Source of the DNA: Larix sibirica
Taxonomy: Eukaryota > Streptophyta > Pinopsida > Pinales > Pinaceae
Length of the DNA: 23,561 nt
Direction: 5' to 3'
Assembly: GCA_004151065.3 (NCBI GenBank)
Contig: NWUY0304871661.1
Span: 1 to 23,561 of the forward strand
The notes beneath the pieces are model-generated. The model made no database searches and was not told where the DNA came from. It saw only the letters and a program-made list of their open reading frames with translations. Below, one piece after another: positions 1 through 8,337 of the stretch (positions within the stretch are counted from its first letter, which is position 1; every line of letters begins with the position of its first letter). A program made the translations under genes and the position numbers.

Positions 1-1056
1 CTACAGAGCGTGATCCGAACCGGAGCCGATAGCAGCCTTTCCCGAACAGACATACATTGAAGGTGAGGTACGAGGGGGTGAGCCCAGCACAGGCCAGAAT
101 ACTTCTACATGAATTCGCTCTCTCTCCAACTCTCATAATAGGTAAGCTTACTGGTAAGGAAAGAAAGGAAGCTTGCTTGACAAAAGGTTATTTATTACTC
201 ACCCGACGTAAGGAGAGCGAAGCCTCACAAAGGAGGGCGAGGTACGTGTTGTGAATCACCCTAACTTTACGTTCGTGAAACACTGAATTTAAAGGCATCA
301 CTAACTAACTGCCTGACTTACAGCCTAACCTCAATAAAAATCCTAGTTGCAGTATCTGTTCTGACCCTTTGAAGCTTCTGTCCTGGTAAATGGGTTTCAT
401 ATATAAGGGGGGAGTTGAAGCAGTTGAAGAAGGAGGCAGTCAAACCAAAAGACTATAAGGCTCATGTTCCATACCGTTTATGAGTCTAACTGTATTTCCG
501 TACAAAACAGTAGTATTTGTACCCACCATTGCTATAAGATAGGATGGAAATGGTATTTACTATAACAAAATAGGTAGGCGTTAGTGAATATAGTTAAGCT
601 ACAATTATTTATAAGCCTCATATAGTGCTGTAAGCGCAGCTTATTATCTATCCCAGTGTAGCACATCCTGGGGCTAGTAAAGATATAGTTTAATGGGGCC
701 TTTGTACAGTGCTGTCCGCGTCTTTATAAAAGTGTGTGGTTTGAAGCTTCAGTTCAAGTAAAAGGGTTAATTTCATCTTCCTGGGTAGTTTACAAATAAA
801 TGCGTTATTGAACGTCATGCGGACATAAGGCGTACTGGTAGCTGCTAAGGCTTTTCTGTTTTTGGTAAGATGGTTCAGTTTGCCAGCTTCATTATATAAG
901 TTATTATACAATGTTTCGTAAACTTCTTTTTTCTATACAGGGGATCCATAAGTAAGATGTGGATAGTTGTTTAAAGACCTCCATATATTGAAATACCTCT
1001 ATGTTAGTTTAAATACCTCTGTACAGACCTATAGTGTGTAAGGCTTCTATCGTTCC
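1..1056. other. Gene-free spacer
   Basis: I see no gene here. The longest frames are 65 codons (plus, from 57) and 73 codons (minus, 690-911); neither resembles a known protein or has supporting context. The stretch is mixed-composition DNA with stops in all frames. No repeat or strong hairpin stood out. Confidence 0.6.
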
Positions 1057-1104
1057 TCTATAGGTTTATGAAAGCATCATTCTATAGGTTTATGAAAGCA
1101 TCAT
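1057..1104. repeat. Perfect 24-bp tandem duplication
   Basis: Two identical 24-bp units lie head to tail at 1057-1080 and 1081-1104, each beginning TCTATAGGTT and ending GCATCAT. Perfect identity in otherwise eroded spacer suggests a recent slippage or microhomology event. No coding role is visible. Confidence 0.95.
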
Positions 1105-1998
1105 AAATAACGTAAAGGGAGGGATGGGTTCCAGAAAGCGTAAAGGTCATATCCTTAGTAACGTGTACTTGGCAGGTGGCGTTGGGAATTGTTCCTTCGT
1201 TGTACCGGCTAATCTTCAAAGAAGATATCCCCTCCTCAATTTAATAAATCGGGCGATCCTAAAATTCATGAGAAGCCAAAAATAAGGTGCTACGCTCTTT
1301 TAAAGGGTATATATTTAAGGGGCAAAGGAGGATGCGCTAGCAGGCTCGACCATAAGGGAGAGGGGAAGGAATAAAAAATGCATTTGAGGACCCATGATGA
1401 GGAGTCTTCCCTTAAGAGCCAGCAGTCTTCTGGAGGGCTAGATCAAAAGAGAGTCCTTTTTGAGAGATTAGAGTCAGTCACCATAAGTGCCTTCAGCCTT
1501 TCACCTTTCACTGAAAGCCTTTCACGGGCCTCTCTCACCTTCCTTTTGCCAGAAGTCTTAAGAAGCCAAGCCTTAAACCATTAGACAGAGAGAGGCCAAG
1601 CCCACTTATTTCTTTTGAGATTTATTTATTTATGGACTACCGGGTTCGGGGCAGGCACCACATGGAAAAAACTAATATTTTCAAAATTAGAATTGGAAGG
1701 GATTTATTCGCTCATCCCCTGACGGAGTATGAGGGTCGGAGCCGCTCCCCCCCATGGTCGAGGGCAAGGGTTTATTAGTAACCTCGTTTTTGGAGAGGTA
1801 CAATGAATCATTCTTGCCTGGGGAGTGAAAGTGCGGCAGAACAATGAGAGGCCTAAGGGTAGATTTTGAAACTGGGGTAGCTCTTTCTGGTAGGGTTGCG
1901 ATTTTCCAACTGGGTTAGCTGTTAATATGAAGTTGAAAACAAGATGGCAAGATGCTAGCTGTTAAGATGGTAGCAGTTTCCTACAAGATACAGTTGGG
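1105..1998. other. Gene-free spacer
   Basis: No gene is recognised. A 68-codon plus frame at 1378-1584 starts with ATG after a purine-rich stretch, but its Ser/Leu-rich product resembles nothing I know. Around 1495-1530 the words CCTTTCAC and CTGAAAG alternate, which makes a small imperfect repeat. Confidence 0.5.
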
Positions 1999-2014
1999 TA
2001 GGTACCTAGGTACC
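1999..2014. repeat. 14-bp perfect palindrome and 8-bp tandem
   Basis: GGTACCTAGGTACC at 2001-2014 equals its own reverse complement. With the two bases before it, it also forms two tandem copies of TAGGTACC (1999-2006 and 2007-2014). It could extrude a short cruciform; no neighbouring gene suggests an operator. Confidence 0.8.
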
Positions 2015-2483
2015 AATCGAGGTGCTATCGTCGTGCTTCAGGCTCTGTAGGGGGGCCGTAATTTTACTTTTTCCTGGTAATTTAAGGAAGGTATTTAAGT
2101 ACTGCCTTAAGGTCTTGCTACCTAGATTTGGGCCATAATAGTGAAAGCCATATCATCCTTCCTATTGGGTAGGATAAGAAAAAGCCTTAGTCTTACTTAT
2201 CTAGTTACAAGGTAGGGTATAGAAATGAGCTTTCACCTTGCCTTGATCTCTAGAAGTAGTTCACCCTGCACCGCCGGTTTCACCCCTATTGAACGGCAGC
2301 AGCAATAGGGGAGTTGTTAGCTAAGCGAACTCCTTCAGCAAGTTTCCCTACATGGAGGCATTTTTCGATTTAGGCTCAACAAAACCACATATTACATTAA
2401 AGTTTCAATATGTGACAAGACCTATTTGTTACAATCTTGATTTTGAAAATAGAATCCCTGGGCCCAGGCAATAAGTTAGTTGA
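2015..2483. other. Gene-free spacer
   Basis: I see no gene and no clear repeat here. A minus frame overlapping 2397-2627 is antisense to the more interesting plus frame at 2484-2684. Confidence 0.5.
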
Positions 2484-2684
2484 GTGGCAAGGACAGCGGA
2501 AGCGGATGCTGAAGCGACAGCACAGTTCATAGGCACAATGTATTATGTAGTCCATGCAAGTTATCATGGGGCATACGCAGTTCTCATTGTCATAGTTGGA
2601 TCCTTTCTCTATACCAAGAGAGATCAATATATACGAGTTTCAAGAGATTCTTTCAATTCAACTGCCAAAATGAAACTAAGTTAA
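2484..2684 (+). CDS. Small hypothetical ORF, possible relative of the VDP/AY repeat
   Basis: A 66-codon frame opens at a GTG right after an in-frame TGA and ends in TAA. I recognise no family. The N-terminal third is Ala/Glu-rich (residues 2-14, A-R-T-A-E-A-D-A-E-A-T-A-Q). It is followed by a Tyr-containing stretch (Y-Y-V-V, A-S-Y, G-A-Y-A-V) and a short hydrophobic run L-I-V-I-V-G-S-F at about residues 40-47. The order, an E-A-x-A-x-A run and then spaced Ala-Tyr pairs leading into a hydrophobic run, recalls the decayed segment read on the minus strand at 14418-14627. In frame upstream, TAA and TGA lie within 12 bases, so the frame could be the surviving part of something longer. No convincing ATG start or ribosome-binding site is visible, and translation is doubtful. 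Relationship to the 13-17 kb family is inferred by eye only. Confidence 0.25.
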   Translation: MARTAEADAEATAQFIGTMYYVVHASYHGAYAVLIVIVGSFLYTKRDQYIRVSRDSFNSTAKMKLS

Positions 2685-4809
2685 GATTATTTCATGCAGT
2701 AATGGCTTCTGCAGTGGGTTACACGGGCTTAAGTTAATTGTGTCAGGGAACTAAGTGCATGGACGACTAATTGAGTCTGGAACGTCTTATTGCTGGCGCC
2801 ATGGAACTCACTCTAAGGCTAGTAGTTGAACTAAACCATTTATTTACCATATTATACTGGCATATGAGCCTAATTAGGATTATTAAAAGGAAATGAGCAC
2901 TACATAGGAATGGTAATATAAGCGGTTCCGTTGTTGTTTTGTAAGGAACCGAGTTGTTGTATAAACCAAGGGTCTCTTCTATATAGATGAGATCAGCAGT
3001 ATAACTTGTCCAAAGAAACAACAAAACATAAACTAGATCTACTGGGAGAATATACTGTTTTTCATTTTTATTTCATTCCGTTTTTATTTAGAAAGTTGGG
3101 TTTTTTTAGTATACCGCTATGAACCTATAAAAGGAAATTCTCCAAACAATCTGAGGGGCGAGGAAGGATGCCGGTAACTCTAGGAACTGCTAGTAACTCC
3201 TGGGAACTCTTATAAGGACCCGAAAAAGCATCTCTAAGACGTACTGGGTTACCCATTGGGGCACCCCAGCACTAACTTACTAATGGAAACGCTGTATTTA
3301 TCTTAGGACTAATGCCAAGTATAATAAGTAAGTTATCCTATATATCTAAGAAAGGCCAGCTTGACCCTATCTTAGAGTGCTGCTTCTGGACTGACTCGAA
3401 CTTTGTAAGGCCATATCAACTGCCGAGAGGCTAGACCTGATCTAGATCCACCTGGCTGCTGCTCGTCCATGAAAACGATGAATGGGCTTACTAGGAAAAG
3501 AAACAAATGGCCCCATTGGAGGGAGGGAAGGTAGCCGCTGCTTTATGTGGGGTAATCACCAGCAGGGTAACTATTTAGTAGCGGGTAACAATAAAGGGGG
3601 AAGGGTCTGGTGCTGGTGTGATCCTTGTTTCTCCTTATGGGGAAAAGGTGTCATTTTAACTGGCTTAAAAAAAAAATTTATGACTTTTGAAAACCCCATT
3701 CTGGCGGTATTTTCGGGGCCCTGACACCACCGGATAGGACTGAACCATTATTATTTCATCTTTAAGCTTATCAACCAAAGCAGAACTCAGACACTAGCAG
3801 CCCCAGGTTGGGCATTATAGGTAAAGCAAGATCTATTCCCCCTACTTTTAACCCTCTTCTTCTCACAATGCTCCTGGAAAACATTCTATTAAAAATGCTT
3901 TAGTTAACTATTTCCTCCTATGTGTGTTCCTGGTCAAATCTATCTTAGTGAGCGACTGGTCAATTCTGTGTCCTATCCTTGTGGTAAATTCGCTAGTTAA
4001 AAGGTGGCGTCTAGTGGCCCCGCCCATTTATTATAATTATCGACCCCGGTGGATGGAATTGCCTTGTTGTAACCCTTGATTTATTCCCCTAAAATAGATA
4101 GCTCAGGTAAAGTCCTTAAAATAAAAGAAGGTCCTGCCGCCCCGTAAAGGTCTTTAAATTATATCTTGCTTGCTTTGGTGCTGGTCCTGCTTAGTTTCAG
4201 TGATTGCTACCGCTTGTGATAATAAGGACAACCAGAAGCATAGGCAACATATGTAGTAGTTTATCCAGCAGATTCAGTGGATGAACAAGGTTAAGCAAGT
4301 GACCGAGTACGAGGGTATATAACATTCTCAAATTCATTTCATTATCTATGAGATAATGGGAATTTCATTAATTTTTATTAAGTGTTACGACCCGCCGGGG
4401 GAGTGTAAACACCCAAACCTAAAGGGGTATAGGTTTAGTGAGTTTTCCTTACATATAGTAAATTACCAGTGGAACTGAGAACGCGCCACGCGTGGTGGAT
4501 CTTCTTGGACTCCCTAAAAAGAGTTATATTAACTAAAACAAGCGAGAGTTTTTTTGAATCTGGGCTAAAACATTGTACCTGCTCCCAAGGTGGAGGTGTT
4601 TAAGTAGCAATATGTGCATAGTCTAATAACAGATATGCTTCCCCAAGAGAGGTTGAATCCACGGTATGAAATCAAAATGAATCCATATTGTAAGCGCGAA
4701 GAAGGCTCACCGACCAACAAGGAAGGGGTCACTACTATAAAAATCGATCGATATAGAAGAGGGCCTTATTCCGCAGGTTCACGAAGATTCTAATAGTAGG
4801 GCGGTCGCC
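2685..4809. other. Gene-free spacer with two small inverted repeats
   Basis: No gene is recognised in about 2.1 kb. Frames of 85 codons (minus, 2767-3024) and 80 codons (plus, 3482-3724) have no recognisable product. Two small structures are visible: a 7-bp stem AAACCTA/TAGGTTT at 4415-4421 and 4430-4436, and a perfect 10-bp palindrome CCACGCGTGG at 4486-4495. Confidence 0.5.
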
Positions 4810-4838
4810 CTTTATTTATGAGGTTATAATAAATAAAG
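4810..4838. repeat. Perfect 10-bp-stem hairpin
   Basis: CTTTATTTAT at 4810-4819 pairs exactly with ATAAATAAAG at 4829-4838 across a 9-base loop. Just upstream, AGGGCG (4798-4803) is followed by CGCCCT (4806-4811), an overlapping alternative foldback. Stem-loops of this kind occur near transcript ends in plant mitochondria, but no gene lies beside it, so no terminator role is assigned. Confidence 0.7.
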
Positions 4839-4970
4839 CCAGAGTTAAACCCAAGCATAAACCGGTTGTTGGCTGACTTCACCGAAGAATCCCTGCTGCG
4901 CCGGCCGGTTCAATGGGATAGTGAGACGATTCCTTCTCTTTCTCATTAGACAGATGCATGCGCTCGCTTC

Positions 4971-5162
4971 ATGGGCACAGCGAAGACTCAGTGGGTGGGA
5001 TCGTCGGAACTGCCGGATGAATCAATCCATCCAGTCACGAATCCAGTAAGGAATGCCTCCAGTAACTTCCTGCCCAATGAATCAATCCATCCCTCGGCTG
5101 GGTATAAAGCCCTAGTTGATACGGAAACCTGCCTAGCAAACACTGACTCCAACACAAGTTAG
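4971..5162 (+). CDS. Small hypothetical ORF with an in-phase 20-codon repeat
   Basis: A 63-codon frame starts at ATG and ends at TAG. It is rich in Ser, Asn and Thr, and I recognise no family. An eight-residue motif L-P-(D/N)-E-S-I-H-P occurs twice, encoded by two copies of ATGAATCAATCCATCC at 5017-5032 and 5077-5092. The copies are 60 bases apart, exactly 20 codons, so the duplication keeps the frame. This is the only hint of coding; there is no clear ribosome-binding site, signal peptide or membrane segment. It may be chance. Confidence 0.2.
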   Translation: MGTAKTQWVGSSELPDESIHPVTNPVRNASSNFLPNESIHPSAGYKALVDTETCLANTDSNTS

Positions 5163-5808
5163 GCCAGCACTAGCCTTATGGTTCATGGGGAAATTGCCTT
5201 AACCCCCCCAAAGAAGGAAGACCACCAAGGAATTTATTATATATGTAATTATGCAATCTCAGAATTTCGATCAGAATTGATTTCATTAATAGGTAAGTTC
5301 ACTATCTTTCTTCCTTTCAAAGCCAATTAATCGCGATTATTGGTTTATCCATTTCGCTTTAGCAGCTGCACACCTCCCTTTAGTCATAAGGAAGGGTTTC
5401 TCTCGGTCGGGCGGGTGACGAGAAGCACATTATATATGATGCTATGGCAATGAAATACTTGGTTGGTTAGCGGGAATTACGAGTCAAGATCGCTTACAAC
5501 ACGACCAAGGTCGCTTCTTTCTCCGGGAATTTGTTCCTGCACCTAGGACTTTCACGACTTCAATTCATAAAGTTAATACATTCATTTTAAGAATGCACTA
5601 CTAAATCCTGTCCACTAAGGATGCCTCACGATGCAGTTGCTAGCGACCACATAGACACCTTGTTCGCACCCATCAACCCAAACAACTACCTTTCTCTAGA
5701 AATCACATGTGGTGATATATATCCCCCTAGGTTTCACCACACAGACTCAGAGCCCCGCCTCTTTTGCCGAGGTTTCCTTAGTTGTTGAAATATCTAGCTA
5801 TTGTCTCG
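5163..5808. other. Gene-free spacer
   Basis: I see no gene and no strong repeat. The stretch separates the small frame at 4971-5162 from the repeat cluster that starts near 5810. Confidence 0.5.
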
Positions 5809-5810
5809 CT

Positions 5811-6305
5811 GCACGTTATCGCCCAACGGTTTCAACCAGCTCTCGGGTTCTTTCTTCGTCAAGCCTAAGTCTATATAGCCAGCCCCTAGCCTCACACGTT
5901 GTAGCAACACTCTAGCAACACGTTCAAGCACTACGGGTGGTTGGTTTGTCACAACCTCTTTCCTTTGGACCATCCCCTACTCCCACATCTATGCATCTGT
6001 TGACCATAAATAGTAAGTCAATCAATCAAATCCAATAAATCCTGGTTGTTTGGCAGAAAACTAATAATCCTCAAACTCCTGAAACTCCTTTTCATGCCCT
6101 ATATAAATAGATTGGACTCTGCAACTCAACATCGACGACTATGCTCCTCAAATGTTAACACATAGTCTTCACAGCACACAGTCTATTTTTAAAGTCTAAT
6201 GTGCCTCACGTTATAGCCAACTTTCTCTAGCAACAACACGTGCTAGGCACACTCTAGAAACACGTCTCATTGTCCTCGCCACACGTGATAGCAGCATAAC
6301 GGTTT
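5811..6305. repeat. Eroded short-repeat cluster containing CACGTT
   Basis: At least two pairs of related segments lie here. GCACGTTATCGCCCAACGGTTT (in two parts, 5811-5832) resembles 6278-6305, which also runs from CACGT through AACGGTTT. The segment 5889-5922, GCCTCACACGTT followed by CTCTAGCAACACG, resembles 6203-6240, GCCTCACGTTATAGCC followed by CTCTAGCAACAACACG. Copies are diverged and unequally spaced, so this is an old family rather than a clean tandem. An 83-codon-scale frame across part of it has no recognisable product. Confidence 0.55.
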
Positions 6306-6377
6306 AGGCGAGCCCTGGCGCCAAGCTTCTTCGTCGGGCGGGTTATTTCGTCAAGCCTGGGTGAAAGTGTTCACATT

Positions 6378-6399
6378 CCTGGGGGTCGGGGTCCCCAGG
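6378..6399. repeat. GC-rich hairpin
   Basis: CCTGGGG at 6378-6384 pairs with CCCCAGG at 6393-6399. A smaller foldback, GTGAA/TTCAC, lies just before it at about 6361-6374. The bases between and around the arms are G-rich. No adjoining gene gives it a role. Confidence 0.6.
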
Positions 6400-6513
6400 G
6401 CAAGTGTAATTCCGAGTGAACTGTTTAACGATGGGGGCAATGGGATGTGTCTCTATTATGGGTGGATTGATAGATTGGCTCTTGGATAGCGTAGAAAATA
6501 CAGTAGCTACAGA

Positions 6514-6560
6514 GCGCGCAGTGAAACGAAAGCGGTTAAATGAAAGCAGTTCACCGAAAG
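6514..6560 (+). repeat. Dispersed repeat family, copy 1
   Basis: This segment contains GCGCGCAGTGAAACGAAAG (6514-6532) and GCAGTTCACCGAAAG (6546-6560). The first matches 15633-15651 at 17 of 19 positions. The second recurs perfectly on the other strand at 6858-6872. The family is therefore dispersed and present in both orientations. Confidence 0.65.
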
Positions 6561-6817
6561 CCCCATGTTAACAACACGGACAGGAAAATTAATAAGCTGT
6601 CGTCAGTTATGTAATTTTTTTTACCTTCATCAGGGGAGGGGAGCCAGGGGGAATACTGATGGAGCTAACAATAGAGACATCCAATATGATTGACAGAACT
6701 AAACAGCTGATCCTCTCGCGTATGCTCCTCAAATGGTAAATAACATGTATCGCATCGTCATTGCGCCCAGTCCAGGTAGGAACCTGTCATAGGTCCTGCT
6801 TTCGTGCAGGGGTATGG

Positions 6818-6965
6818 GTGATTCGATAACTGTGACCTGCATCAGGTTCGCTGTGTCCTTTCGGTGAACTGCTCAGGTGTAACTGGGTGTGATTAGAACT
6901 GTGGACTGGAGATTTCACTGTTCGCTGTTATTAACTGTGTGATTCGATAATTTATTGCTGTTAGG
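6818..6965 (-). repeat. Dispersed repeat family, copy 2, with local duplications
   Basis: On the minus strand this segment carries GCAGTTCACCGAAAG (6858-6872), AGTCCACAGTTC (6896-6907) and ACAGCGAAC twice (6846-6854 and 6920-6928). All are elements of the family also seen at 6514-6560 and 15605-15664. On the plus strand GTGATTCGATAA is duplicated at 6818-6829 and 6939-6950, and AACTG-containing words recur every 10-20 bases. It reads as a short ancestral unit that duplicated and drifted. Confidence 0.6.
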
Positions 6966-7776
6966 AACTGGGTAAACGACCATAGATCTTTCTTGGTGGG
7001 ATGTTTCGCGTAGGTCGATGTTGAAGTTGAGTTGCTGCCTACGATCGCTACCGCTGATAATTGCATACCCACGTTGAACTTGCCCGTGCTGCTTCTCCAT
7101 GCATTACCTGGTGCAACAAACACTCTATTGAGAAGCTGCTGCTCTCAACTTATTTCTACTTGTCGCTATGGGGTGCTGCCTTTTACCTGGGACTTTGGAG
7201 GCTCCTATCATGTGAAACTCGATACATAAGTTGTTTAACTTTTTGCATATCTACACGTCCTTGCCATTACGATGTTATGTTAAATCCATCTCTAATAAAT
7301 AACAATAAATCTACTAAGTTATTAGTTTTCTGTATAGTAAGTCTCTCTGCTAGAGCCGCATGCACTCCTCCTTATTATAGTGCGCTGCCTTCCTTGTCCA
7401 TACAGTTAGTTCTAATTAGTGCAACTTGTATGTAGTTAAACTAATCATTCCGTATGCTACTGTAGTGCACACTCTAGAAAGAGAATAAATAGGCCGGTCT
7501 CCCTCTCCATGGGTTTAAATAAATGTGCAATTTCAAAAAGAAATAAGAACAACTTCTAAGAGCTCTAGCTGGAAGGAAGGAATCAGCTTCTCCAGTCACC
7601 TCATGGGTGGGGACACCAATTACTACCTTCCCCGAATCTAGGAATGCTCACTCACCTAATATATGTTATATGGATGGAAGGTGAAACTATACATCCATTC
7701 ATAAGCACGTTTGCATTAAGGAATGGATGGCACTCGATGGTGCTAAATATCGATATGAAAGGAATGCTCTGCCCGG
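6966..7776. other. Gene-free spacer with one long unassigned frame
   Basis: The plus frame at 7061-7435 (124 codons, TTG start) is one of the longest in the window. It is Cys/Leu/Ser-rich with hydrophobic patches, but has no motif, start context or neighbour supporting translation. Overlapping frames of similar quality exist on the same and opposite strands. I treat it as chance. Confidence 0.45.
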
Positions 7777-8035
7777 ATGGTAAATTGGTTAGTGAAAAAG
7801 TAGCATATTAAAAAAGACCTATTGGTTGGACCTTCCCTTAAGTGGAATTTGAGAGTGAAAAAGTGGCCTATCAGGTTCTCCTTACTACATGATAAAGGTC
7901 CATCAATATGGGAAATTCAGTCCACAAAGTGGGCGTCTCCAAACGATAGGTCATACGCAAACAAGGTTCTCCCTTTTCTTTCTTCCTGATCCTGGCCTTC
8001 CGAGAAATGGTAAATTCGGTACAGAAAGGTGGCAT
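7777..8035 (+). repeat. Eroded repeat, four copies of about 30 bp
   Basis: Four related segments lie at 7777-7806, 7840-7869, 7908-7936 and 8007-8035. A consensus is ATGGTAAATTCGGT followed by AGAAAGTGGCAT. Spacings are 63, 68 and 99 bases. The word GACCTAT recurs between copies. The copies differ at many positions, so the array is old. No coding frame follows it. Confidence 0.55.
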
Positions 8036-8312
8036 GGTCAGGTAAAAACAGACCTATAAGACCTATCTGGTATGAAGCCAGGCACAACAACCCTTCTGTT
8101 TTTCCGAGAGCAGCCTATTCTAAAGATTCCGGGAATGAATAGGAGTCCAACTAAGGAGCCTTAGCATTGAGAGCGCGACCCCCAACCCCAACCCTCCTAC
8201 TTCTGATATAGCCCGATACTGATACTGCCCGAACCAACCCGATACTGCGCGTTTCAATGTAAAATAGAAGAAGTCCCTCACCGATGGATGGGAAGTGGGT
8301 TGCTTAAGTATT
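8036..8312. other. Gene-free spacer
   Basis: No gene is visible. A small pyrimidine-rich stretch near 8180-8260 repeats CCGATACTG-like words about three times. Confidence 0.4.
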
Positions 8313-8337
8313 ACCGGTTCGAATCCGGTCGATCTCG
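8313..8337 (+). pseudogene. tRNA-like T arm, possible tRNA remnant
   Basis: ACCGG, the loop TTCGAAT and CCGGT (8313-8329) make a perfect 5-bp T stem around a canonical T loop. Seven bases, CGATCTC, and then G follow, where an acceptor 3' strand and discriminator would lie. A matching GAGATCG 5' strand is not present within 90 bases upstream, and I cannot draw a D arm or an anticodon arm. It is either the 3' end of a decayed tRNA or a chance hairpin. Confidence 0.25.

Larger units (their letters stand above)
6141..6735. repeat. 14-bp direct repeat ATGCTCCTCAAATG
   Basis: Identical 14-base copies lie at 6141-6154 and 6722-6735, about 580 bases apart. The second copy lies next to the GTGATTCGATAA repeat region, so this spacer has duplicated internally more than once. 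Confidence 0.7.

Noticed and set aside
7061-7435. 124-codon plus-strand frame
   Set aside because: It has a TTG start, no motif, no supporting neighbour, and competing overlapping frames of similar quality.
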